Shown piece by piece: positions 1 through 7,207 of a stretch of 64,000 nt of DNA. The stretch is from Nonomuraea sp. MG754425 (lineage in GTDB: Bacteria; Actinomycetota; Actinomycetes; Streptosporangiales; Streptosporangiaceae). Under the pieces are notes generated by a model. That model saw nothing but the letters and a program-made list of their open reading frames with translations, was not told the origin of the DNA and did not search any database. The translations under genes and the position numbers were made by a program. The DNA lies in assembly GCF_021699195.1 (NCBI RefSeq), contig NZ_SSXE01000018.1:1-64000 (forward strand), written 5' to 3'. Within the stretch, counting starts at the first letter, position 1. Every line of letters starts with the position of its first letter.

Positions 1-134
1 GCGCTGGTGGCCGGGGCGCTCGACACCGGCGCGGTGGTGGTGGGCGGGGGTGCGGCGGCCTTCGTCGGCAGCATCCCGCACCCGGTCGTGGCCAGCGCGA
101 GCACGGTCGTCAGGGCCAGAATCCGGTGAGCCAT
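1..134 (-). CDS. putative lipoprotein, N-terminal part only
   Basis: The minus strand reads from an ATG at 134 off the left edge. The visible 44 residues begin MAHRILALTTVLALATTGCG, a basic N-terminus, a hydrophobic core and a lipobox-like TTGC, so the protein is probably exported and lipid-anchored at the cysteine near residue 19. A Thr/Pro/Ala/Ser-rich low-complexity stretch follows, a common spacer between the lipid anchor and a folded domain. The mature domain lies outside the window, so no function can be given. No clear ribosome binding site is seen, and the start rests on the signal peptide. Confidence 0.65.
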   Translation of the reverse strand, partial: MAHRILALTTVLALATTGCGMLPTKAAAPPPTTTAPVSSAPATS

Positions 135-243
135 GGGGGAGAACCTATCTTGTCCGAAATTGTGGCGTTCGGGCCGCATGAGAGCGCCTGATGTGTCCCG
201 CCCGCCGGTCGCGCATACGACACCACCATGAACGAGTCCGGAG

Positions 244-264
244 CATACTATACGGTATAGTATG
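244..264. promoter_or_regulatory. 21-bp perfect palindrome, probable TetR operator
   Basis: CATACTATAC and GTATAGTATG form perfect 10-bp arms around one base. The site is 43 bp upstream of the DoxX-like start at 307 and is A/T-rich in G/C-rich DNA. Length and symmetry are typical of TetR-family operators. The likely ligand is the TetR protein encoded just downstream at 725-1318, which would then control its own two-gene operon. Confidence 0.7.
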
Positions 265-306
265 GAAACTGGTTCATCGTGATCAATCCACTGCCTGAGG
301 AGAGAC

Positions 307-666
307 GTGTCAGCATTGCCCGATCCGGTCTGGCCGGTTGTCGTCCTGGCGATCATCCAGGTCGGTGACGCCGTCATGTGCATCAAGCCCGTTCCGTTCA
401 TCGCCCAGTGCTTCGAAAACGTGAACTGGCCGCGCCGTCACTGGTGGATCATGCCGCCGTTGAAGTTCGCCGCCGCGGCCGGTCTGATCCTGGGCATCTG
501 GCTGCCGTATCTCGGTGCCGTGACCTGTGCTGCGCTCGTCCTCTACTTCGTGGTCGCCATCGCGATGCACATCGCGGCCCGAGACTTCGGCCGCAACCTC
601 TTCCTCAACGCCACCGCCATGCTGCTGATCTGCATCGCGGTCGGCGTCTACAGCTTCGCGGCATGA
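307..666 (+). CDS. DoxX-like small membrane protein
   Basis: This 119-residue protein starts with GTG after a GAGGAGAG ribosome binding site. It has about four hydrophobic segments (near residues 8-24, 48-66, 70-88 and 97-117), as in the DoxX-like family. A Lys-Phe pair at the start of the second helix and an Arg-Asp-Phe-Gly turn before the last helix also fit. DoxX-like proteins sit in the cytoplasmic membrane and are often linked to redox or thiol stress; the molecular role is not settled. It lies behind a 21-bp palindrome and 58 bp before a TetR gene in the same direction, so it is probably the controlled gene of that regulator. Confidence 0.75.
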   Translation: MSALPDPVWPVVVLAIIQVGDAVMCIKPVPFIAQCFENVNWPRRHWWIMPPLKFAAAAGLILGIWLPYLGAVTCAALVLYFVVAIAMHIAARDFGRNLFLNATAMLLICIAVGVYSFAA

Positions 667-724
667 AGCGCGCAGGCGCCTCGGCGAGCGCGGACCGTTC
701 CATACTCAGTGGTACGTTTGCCCG

Positions 725-1318
725 ATGAGCACGGCACGAGACCGGTGGCTGAACGAAGGCTTGAAAGTACTCGCAGAGGAAGGCGCAGCAGGGATTCGAA
801 TCGACCGGATCGCCGCCCGGCTCAATCTGTCGAAAGGGTCGTTCCACCATCACTTCGATGGCGCCGAGGGATACAAGAAAGCGCTTCTCGCCCACTTCGA
901 GAGCCTGTCGATCGAAACGCTCGAGAATGCGATCGCCGACGTCGGCGAATCGGCCGGCGCCCGGGTGATCCTGGCACGGCTGACGAAACTCGTCCGGCCC
1001 GGCGGCGCGGGGCTCTATCGTCCAGAGCTCGATATCGCGGTGCGGGCGTGGGCGACATGGGACGCGGATGTGCGTGCCGTGCAGACCCGCCTCGACGAGG
1101 CCAGGCTGTCGGCGCTCCAGCGGGTGTGGCGATCAGCCGTCACCAGCGACGAGGAGGCCCGGACGGCGGCCCTGCTGCCCTACCTGCTCGCGGTTGGAGC
1201 GACGATCGTCTTTCCGCCCATCGGCGCTGACCAGCTTCGCGACCTCTATGAGATCCTCCTGCCGCTCGTGCCGGACAGCGCCGGCCAGGCACGCAACGGC
1301 GCGACGTCAGCACCGTGA
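725..1318 (+). CDS. TetR-family transcriptional regulator
   Basis: The protein has 197 residues. The N-terminal helix-turn-helix spans about residues 8-50, with the typical recognition element LSKGSFHHHF. The rest is an all-helical ligand-binding region that cannot be assigned from sequence. It lies 58 bp after the DoxX-like gene on the same strand, and the palindrome at 244-264 precedes the pair, so autoregulation of a two-gene operon is likely. It converges with a second TetR gene ending at 1407. Confidence 0.85.
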   Translation: MSTARDRWLNEGLKVLAEEGAAGIRIDRIAARLNLSKGSFHHHFDGAEGYKKALLAHFESLSIETLENAIADVGESAGARVILARLTKLVRPGGAGLYRPELDIAVRAWATWDADVRAVQTRLDEARLSALQRVWRSAVTSDEEARTAALLPYLLAVGATIVFPPIGADQLRDLYEILLPLVPDSAGQARNGATSAP

Positions 1319-1406
1319 CCCGGCCATGAAGGAGCATGCCCAGTTGGTGGGAGGCGCCACAGGCCCTGATCCCGCCGGGGCCGTGCACCCCGGTCGTCCC
1401 CGAGAT

Positions 1407-2039
1407 TCACCGAAGCCGCTTGGTGATCGGTTCGCCGGCGTTCAGGCAGAGCGGAAGCGCCTGGATGATCAGCTTGCTCGTCGCTTCGACGTAGGAGTCG
1501 TCGACGGCCCGGCCGGTGTTGAGTACCCGCCACTGCGTGAGCCCGACCAGTAGGTCGAGGGCCAGGTCGAGGTCGAGGTCCGCGGGCAACTGGCCACGCT
1601 CCACCGCGTTCCGCAGAAACCGCTCGCACGCCGTCCTGCGCGGTTGCCGGATCGCGGTGTCGAATGCCGCGGAAAGCTCGGGGTTGCGAGCGGCCTCGGC
1701 TGTCAGATCGAGCACGATGCGCATGACCACGGGATCCGACAGCGTATCCGCCACCGCCCGGACGTAGGCGCGTACGTCGCTGCTCAGGTCATCGGCCCCG
1801 CCTGCCGGGACCTGCCGGGAGGCGATGACGTCGATGAGGTCGACCACCATCGCCTCTTTCGAGGGCCACCGCCGGTAGAGCGCGGCCTTTCCGGTACCGG
1901 CCCGCCGGGCCACCGCCCCCATCGACATGCCGGCATAACCCGTCTCGGCCAGCTCGGCGACCGCCGCCGCGACGATGGTGTCGGTGACTGCCTGGCGCAG
2001 GACGGCGGCGCCACGGCCACGCGGGCGGATCTCAGCCAT
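1407..2039 (-). CDS. TetR-family transcriptional regulator
   Basis: The ATG at 2039 gives 210 residues beginning MAEIRPRGRG. An in-frame start 21 codons upstream would run through the intergenic inverted repeats and is less likely. The helix-turn-helix contains GTGKAALYRRWPSKEAMV, the recognition-helix signature of the TetR group whose C-terminal domain is called TetR_C_11. The C-terminal half has the usual RxFLRxAVERGQL-type helix. The gene is divergent from the FAD monooxygenase at 2141 across about 100 bp holding two inverted repeats, so it probably represses both itself and that enzyme. Confidence 0.85.
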   Translation of the reverse strand: MAEIRPRGRGAAVLRQAVTDTIVAAAVAELAETGYAGMSMGAVARRAGTGKAALYRRWPSKEAMVVDLIDVIASRQVPAGGADDLSSDVRAYVRAVADTLSDPVVMRIVLDLTAEAARNPELSAAFDTAIRQPRRTACERFLRNAVERGQLPADLDLDLALDLLVGLTQWRVLNTGRAVDDSYVEATSKLIIQALPLCLNAGEPITKRLR

Positions 2040-2055
2040 GCCGGCGATCGTAACA

Positions 2056-2078
2056 CGAGACGGAACGGTTGCGTCTCG
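2056..2078. promoter_or_regulatory. inverted repeat, candidate TetR operator 1
   Basis: CGAGACG and CGTCTCG are perfect 7-bp arms around nine bases, 17 bp upstream of the TetR start at 2039. The site contains ACGGAACGG, which recurs in the second repeat at 2103-2122. Confidence 0.5.
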
Positions 2079-2102
2079 ACTTCCTGGCCGCTTATCCTCC
2101 AA

Positions 2103-2122
2103 ACGGAACGGATAGGTTCCGT
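2103..2122. promoter_or_regulatory. inverted repeat, candidate TetR operator 2
   Basis: ACGGAAC, six bases, then GTTCCGT: perfect 7-bp arms, 18 bp upstream of the monooxygenase start at 2141. It shares ACGGAACGG with the repeat at 2056-2078, which supports both as sites for the divergent TetR protein. Confidence 0.6.
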
Positions 2123-2140
2123 CCTTGATTGAGGGAAGAC

Positions 2141-3673
2141 ATGACCGACGTAGACGTACTCATCGTCGGAGGCGGACCCACCGGGCTGACGCTGGCTTGC
2201 GAGCTGGCCCGGCGCGGCGTCACCTTCCGAGTGATCGACAGATCTCCCGAATTCCACCACCAGTCCCGGGGCAAGGGCATACAGCCACGTAGCCTGGAGG
2301 TCTTCGACGATCTCGGCGTGGTCCAAAACTTCCTCGACGCGGGAACGGCCGAGATGCCGGCGCGCATCCACATGGACCGCCGATTCGTCGCGGAACTGCA
2401 CCTCCTGGCCGGCGCCCACCCGCGGCCGGACGTGCCGTACCCGACGCTCGTCCTGCTGCCGCAGTGGCGCACCGAGCGGATACTTCGCGCCCGCCTGGCC
2501 GAACTGGGCGGCCACGTGGAGCTCGGCCTGCGACTGGCCGGCCTCGAGCAGTCCGACAACCAGGTCGTCGCGCACCTCGCCACAGGTGAGGTGATCCACG
2601 CCTCCTACCTCGTAGGCTGCGACGGCGGCGGCAGCGCCGTGCGCGAGGCCGCCGGACTCGCCTTCCCCGGGCTGGTGTCGGAGACCGAGCACTACCTGCT
2701 CGGCGACGTCGAGGTGGACGGCCTGCCCCGCGACGGCTCCTACGTCTGGTACGCGGCGGACGAGTCGTCCGTGGGCCTCGCGCTGCTGCCCGGTACGCAG
2801 TCGTGGCAGTTCGGCCTCACCGTACGTCCCGGCGAGGAGGGCGCCGGCCAGGAGCCCTCACTCGAGCTTTTCCAGCGCCTGTTCGCGCAGCGCACCGGCC
2901 GGACGGATGTGCGCCTGCACAATCCGACCTGGCTGTCGCGCTTCAGCTACAAGGTACGGCTCGCCGACCACTTCCGTGCCGGCCGCGTCTTCATCGCCGG
3001 AGACGCCGCCCACGTCCACCCGATCGCGGGCGGTCTCGGCATGAACACCGGCATCCAGGACGCCTACAACCTGGGCTGGAAGCTGGCCCGCGCGGTACGC
3101 GGCCAAGCCCCCGACAGCCTGCTCGACACGTATGAGCGAGAGCGCCGCCCGGTGGCCGAATCCGTGCTCAGGACCAGCGGCGCCGGCATGACCACGCTGT
3201 TCTCCACCAAGCCGCTGATGACCTGCCTGCGCGACCGGATCATCCTGCCGCTGATGCGCAGCACCGCGGTGACCAAGGCGATCATCAGCAAGACCTCCCA
3301 GCTCAGCGTGAACTACCGCGACTCCGAGCTGTCGGTCGGCGACAAGGGCAAGGTCCGTCCCGGCGACCGGGCACCCGACTCGCCGTGCCGGCACCCGGTG
3401 ACCGGCGAGCCGTCGAGGCTGTTCGACCTCTTCCGCGGCCCTCACTTCACGCTGCTGCACTTCGGCGCGGTGGTGCCAGGTCTGGCCGAGCGCCTGGACG
3501 CACTCCACGGCGACGACATCCGCGTCCACCATCTGGAGCCGGGGCCCCCGAGCAAGCGCTATGGCGCCGGCAAGGGCACGTTCGTCCTCGTCCGGCCGGA
3601 CGGCTATGTGGCCGTACGGACCCGGTCGGCCGACGCAGTGGCCGACTACCTGCGGACACTCTCAGTCGCCTGA
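2141..3673 (+). CDS. FAD-dependent aromatic monooxygenase (PheA/TfdB type)
   Basis: Start ATG 2141 follows GAGGGAAG and gives 510 residues. A TTG four codons upstream is in frame but overlaps the ribosome binding site. The dinucleotide fold GGGPTG is at residues 10-15, the DG motif in VGCDGGGSAVREAAG is near residue 165, and the GD motif in GRVFIAGDAAHVHP is near residue 286. This is the motif order of class A flavoprotein hydroxylases that use FAD, NAD(P)H and O2. The C-terminal 130 residues match the thioredoxin-like domain seen in aromatic polyketide hydroxylases and antibiotic-inactivating monooxygenases. Control by the divergent TetR suggests induction by a small aromatic compound; the substrate is unknown. 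Confidence 0.88.
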   Translation: MTDVDVLIVGGGPTGLTLACELARRGVTFRVIDRSPEFHHQSRGKGIQPRSLEVFDDLGVVQNFLDAGTAEMPARIHMDRRFVAELHLLAGAHPRPDVPYPTLVLLPQWRTERILRARLAELGGHVELGLRLAGLEQSDNQVVAHLATGEVIHASYLVGCDGGGSAVREAAGLAFPGLVSETEHYLLGDVEVDGLPRDGSYVWYAADESSVGLALLPGTQSWQFGLTVRPGEEGAGQEPSLELFQRLFAQRTGRTDVRLHNPTWLSRFSYKVRLADHFRAGRVFIAGDAAHVHPIAGGLGMNTGIQDAYNLGWKLARAVRGQAPDSLLDTYERERRPVAESVLRTSGAGMTTLFSTKPLMTCLRDRIILPLMRSTAVTKAIISKTSQLSVNYRDSELSVGDKGKVRPGDRAPDSPCRHPVTGEPSRLFDLFRGPHFTLLHFGAVVPGLAERLDALHGDDIRVHHLEPGPPSKRYGAGKGTFVLVRPDGYVAVRTRSADAVADYLRTLSVA

Positions 3674-3734
3674 ACCGGGACGAGCCGCTCCCAGCCGCTG
3701 CCGCCAGGCCCGCTCCAGGTCCGTTTCCCTGGCC

Positions 3735-3756
3735 CGCCCGCCGCACCCGGCGGGCG
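3735..3756. terminator. candidate bidirectional terminator
   Basis: CGCCCGCC, six bases, GGCGGGCG form a perfect 8-bp G/C stem between the convergent monooxygenase and DoxX-like genes. There is no U-tract, as is common in actinomycetes. Confidence 0.45.
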
Positions 3757-3801
3757 ACTCTCACCACACCGGGCTCTCCACGAGATCATGCCGCCCGGCA
3801 C

Positions 3802-4149
3802 TCAGTAGTAGGCCACGTTCACGGCCAGGGCGGCCGCCGCCAGCGTGAAGAACACGGACCATGCGCCGAAATGGTAGTCACGGACCCGCAGGTGGACGCA
3901 GAACGCGCCGAGGAAGTACAACACGAGGCCGGTGGCGGCGAGCAGGCCCAGCACCGGAACGGCGAACCCGGCCAGCAGTCCCAGCGAGCCCGCCCCCAGC
4001 AGCACGCCCAGCGGGAGCGTCCAGGAACGGGGCACGCGAAGCTGGTCCGCCTGCTTCTTGGGGTAATCATGGCCGATGAGGTTGGCGATGGCGGCCAGGC
4101 CGACGACGGCCGAGGCGAGGAGAGTGATCACGAGGTAGGCGGCGAACAC
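3802..4149 (-). CDS. DoxX-like small membrane protein
   Basis: This 115-residue protein starts with ATG at 4149. It has four hydrophobic segments (about residues 4-23, 45-64, 66-86 and 95-113). The RVRDYHFGAW turn before the last helix corresponds to the ARDFGRN turn of the DoxX-like protein at 307-666. The two are therefore distant members of one family on either side of the TetR/monooxygenase group. It converges with the monooxygenase and has no partner on its own strand. Function in redox homeostasis is family inference only. Confidence 0.7.
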   Translation of the reverse strand: MFAAYLVITLLASAVVGLAAIANLIGHDYPKKQADQLRVPRSWTLPLGVLLGAGSLGLLAGFAVPVLGLLAATGLVLYFLGAFCVHLRVRDYHFGAWSVFFTLAAAALAVNVAYY

Positions 4150-4450
4150 GATGGTCCCCTTGTCCGTGAGAGTGATGGGCCGGTTTGCGGCACTACACGG
4201 ACGAGACGAGCACCGGGAACGTGACAGGCCCCGGCGTGATGTGGGTCACAGACGGACCCGGAGTGGCGTGATCAGCGCATGTCGCCACATGCGAAGCGGA
4301 AGTCCGGCACAGCCGCCGGTGCTCGGGGCCGCGGGTGGAGAACGTGGTCGCGCCCGGTCACCAGGCGCAGGCCCCTGCCGGCCGCACGGCAACCGCGCCG
4401 GGGAGGGGCCGGGATGTTCCGGCCGGTGTCGCACGCCGTTTCGCCTGCTG
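4150..4450. other. no gene recognised
   Basis: About 300 bases upstream of the DoxX-like gene, probably holding its promoter. Open frames here have no family features, and no strong repeat was found. Confidence 0.4.
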
Positions 4451-4697
4451 TCAGGTGAAGAAGCGTCGCGGTTCTGCGGCGGCTCGTTGCGGGTCGCCAC
4501 CCTTGTCAGCGTTCCACGGCCCCGCGTGGCCCAGGCCGGCGAACTCCGTGCGACGCACGCGTGGCAGGATGCGCTCCAGCGCGCTTCTGGAAGGCGGGAC
4601 TCCTGGAGCCGCCCAGGAGGAGGACCTCGGTCCCCAGGTCGCGGAACTCGTCCAGCCGGTCGCGGGTCGAGCAGGCGTACATCCCCGAGGCCCGCAA
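4451..4697 (-). pseudogene. alpha/beta hydrolase C-terminal remnant, frameshifted
   Basis: Two minus-strand frames together give the end of an alpha/beta hydrolase. The upstream frame (4697 to about 4590) reads RDRLDEFRDLGTEVLLLGGSRSP. The second frame continues ILPRVRRTEFAGLGHAGPWN to a stop at 4451. The joined pieces resemble the segment with the acidic-residue loop and catalytic histidine (GLGHAGPW). One frameshift near 4575-4600 and loss of the N-terminal two-thirds, including the nucleophile, make this a non-functional relic. Confidence 0.6.
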
Positions 4698-4840
4698 CAG
4701 ACGACCAGCTCCGAGGCGTGCAGCATCACCCGTACCATCCGGCCGATCAACCGGACCGGCACCGAGTAGCCGCCGCCGCAGTCAGCCGCCGCACGCCACC
4801 GCGACAACAGCCGGTCCACGGACAAGGAGCGAAACCATGA

Positions 4841-5368
4841 GATTCCATCCGCGACTTCGCCTCCGGCGTCACCCAGCACACCGACCGCGTCGACATCCTG
4901 ATCAACAACGGCTCGCGCTACCTCGAAGGGCCGGACCTCCAGTCAGCCTCCGACGCCGATGTCGTCGACACCATCGCATCCGGCGCAACGGGCACGGTCC
5001 TGACCGTGAAGAACTTCCTCCCTCTCCTGCTCAACTCGGACAAGCCGGATGTGGTGACGATGGTCTCTGCCTGCGGAACGGCCGGACATCACCGCTCGGA
5101 CGCGCACGACGCCTTCTATGCGGCCAAGAGCGCCCAAGCCGGGTTCACCGAGATTCTCTCCAAGCGCCTGCGGCCCCAGGGAGTCCGGGTGATATCGCTC
5201 TACCCGCCCGACTTCGACAACACCGACCCCCTCTCCGAGGAGTGGAAGTCCACGCCACGGGAGGCCAAGGACGCCCTCACCGCACAGTCACTCGTGGACT
5301 GCATCCTCTTCGCAGTCACCCAGCCCCGTGACTGCTTCATCAAGGCATTCCACTTCGAACAGGTCTGA
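4841..5368 (+). pseudogene. short-chain dehydrogenase/reductase, 5' truncated
   Basis: The frame from 4841 encodes SIRDFASGVTQHTDRVDILINNGSRY and continues to KAFHFEQV at 5368, matching an SDR from the NNG motif through the YxxxK active site (YAAKS) to the C-terminus. The cofactor-binding TGxxxGIG segment is missing, and a TGA at 4838-4840 closes the frame upstream. A well-placed AAGGAG and ATG at 4837 remain but read a different frame. This suggests an internal deletion fused a native start region to the wrong frame. A GTG at 5006 could still start a 120-residue fragment, but it would lack NAD(P) binding. Confidence 0.65.
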
Positions 5369-5461
5369 GCGCCGCCGCTGCGGGCGTCACGGTGCTGAAG
5401 ACACCGCCGTCCAGTTGCGACCGCAGCTCCTGGGTGGGCGCGGAGCAGCAATGGTCGCCCC

Positions 5462-6808
5462 TCAGTCGACGAGCAGGCCCCGGGCCTCCAGGTCGGCGAT
5501 GACGGTGGACGTCAGCGCGGGGCATTGATTCACCCGGACCTCCTTGAGGGACGGCAGGTCGATGAGCGTCCCCAGGTCCGCCAGGGCGCCGCAGCGGTAG
5601 AGGTCCAGGACGCGCAGGCCGGGCAGGTTTCCGGGGTCGCCGAGGGCCCGCAGATGATCGTCGAAGGCTATGTGGAGTTCCTCGAGCCGCCACAGCCCGG
5701 CGAACGGGGTCAGGTCGGTGAGCTGGTCGAGACCCTGCAGGGTGAGCTCGCGCAGGGCGGGCATGCGGGCCAGGGCGGAGAAGTCGCGCAGGTCGTGGGC
5801 GTAGGTCAGGCTGATCTCGGCGAGCGAGGGGTGGTTTTCCAGTCCGTCGAGCGAGATCAGTTTCTGCCAGTTGTCGATGTTGAGCTCGGTGAGGGCGGGC
5901 AGGCGGGACAGGGGGCGCAGATCCGGGATGCGCGCGTTCGGCAGGCCGAGGTTGGTCAGGTGGGGGTGGTGGCCCAGGCCGTCGAGGCTGGACAGGTTCG
6001 TGCAGCCGCTGAGCCACAGCCGGCGCAGCCCGGGCATGGCGTCGATGCCGTCGAGGCTGGTCAGGCGGGCACAGTGCATGGTCAGCTCGGTGACGGAGCC
6101 CAGGTCGCGCAGCCCGGCGATGGACCGGATCTTGGTGCCGGAGAGGTCCAGCTCGGTCAGGCGACGCAACCCCGACAGGGGCCGGACGTCCTCGATCGCC
6201 CGGCAGTGGTCGAGGTCGAGGCGTTCCAGGTGGGGGAAGGCGTCGCCGACCCCTTCGACGCTGGTCACGCCGCTGCTGCGCAGGTCGAGATGGCGCAGGG
6301 TGAGCAGCGGGGTGATGTCGGTGAGCGCCCGGCTGCTGCGGAGGATGAGCGTTTTCAGCACGGGGAGACCCGACAGCGGGGAGAGGTCGGTGACGGCCGC
6401 GCAGCCGTCCAGTTCGAGCCGGAACAACCCGGTCAGCGCGGCGAGGTCGGACAGGTCCGTGAGGTGCTTGCAGTGGTCCAGGCGCAGTGTCCGCAGCATG
6501 GTCAGGTGCCGCACACCGGTGATCGTCTCGCGGCGGCGCAGCTCCAGCTCGGTACGCCCCTCGCGGGTGAACGCGGGCCCCAGCAGCAGTTCGGCGAAAC
6601 CGTCCGGGTCGGGCGCCGCCGGCCAGAGCTTGAGCAGCTTGTCGGTGGACGGCTCGGCGATCTCCGCGAATTCGGCGGCCAGCGCCAGGGCGTCTTCGCG
6701 GCCGTCGAGGACGAGCTCGCGGGCCGCTTTCCAGGCGCGCGCGGGAGAAATCGAGTCGAGCTTGGCCCGGTAGCCCGGCAAGTCCGGTCGTGCTGGGGAG
6801 AAGGTCAT
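5462..6808 (-). CDS. leucine-rich-repeat protein
   Basis: The protein has 448 residues and starts with ATG 6808. After about 95 residues without repeats there are roughly fourteen to fifteen leucine-rich repeats of 21-24 residues, patterned LxxLxLxxCxxLTDLSPLxGL (for example near residues 102-125, 125-147 and 180-205). The asparagine/cysteine position and the T-D-L-S-P-L segment resemble internalin-like repeats. There is no signal peptide or membrane segment, so it is probably cytoplasmic and binds a protein partner. It stands alone, with the SDR wreck downstream and the LAL regulator divergent upstream. Confidence 0.75.
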   Translation of the reverse strand: MTFSPARPDLPGYRAKLDSISPARAWKAARELVLDGREDALALAAEFAEIAEPSTDKLLKLWPAAPDPDGFAELLLGPAFTREGRTELELRRRETITGVRHLTMLRTLRLDHCKHLTDLSDLAALTGLFRLELDGCAAVTDLSPLSGLPVLKTLILRSSRALTDITPLLTLRHLDLRSSGVTSVEGVGDAFPHLERLDLDHCRAIEDVRPLSGLRRLTELDLSGTKIRSIAGLRDLGSVTELTMHCARLTSLDGIDAMPGLRRLWLSGCTNLSSLDGLGHHPHLTNLGLPNARIPDLRPLSRLPALTELNIDNWQKLISLDGLENHPSLAEISLTYAHDLRDFSALARMPALRELTLQGLDQLTDLTPFAGLWRLEELHIAFDDHLRALGDPGNLPGLRVLDLYRCGALADLGTLIDLPSLKEVRVNQCPALTSTVIADLEARGLLVD

Positions 6809-7207
6809 GCCACGGCAGCGTAGGGGGTCGCACCGACGGAATCGATCATCCCCTCACCGGCGTCGGCGGGGGTTCGGCGGACGCAGAGTCACCAGGCCCG
6901 AGGGCCACGGCCCGCGTTCCGGCGGCACCCGGTCGCCTGCGCCCGACCTCGACGATCGAGCCCGCGAGGCGCGCAACGCCCGTCTTCCTTCGACCACCGG
7001 CTCGTCACCGGCACCGGGGTCTGCCGGCTCGGAGGCTCGTTCCCGGCCGTGGCGGGCGGGCGGTGGGCCTGCTGATCACTCACTTCCAGCCGGCGGTTCC
7101 GCGTGCACCGACGCCTCATGCAGGACGCACGGCCCGCCAGGATGTCCGCAGGGCCGGTTGCGGTATGAATGGTCGCGGCAAGGGGCAGGTGAGCGGAGGC
7201 GATCCCG
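6809..7207. other. divergent intergenic region, no gene
   Basis: About 400 bases between the LRR gene and the LAL regulator. No coding signature on either strand. It should carry both promoters; the ribosome binding site GGAGG at 7195-7199 serves the start at 7208. Confidence 0.5.

Noticed and set aside
5525-6823. Plus-strand open frame opposite the LRR gene
   Set aside because: Its apparent repeats mirror the leucine-rich repeats of the true gene on the other strand.
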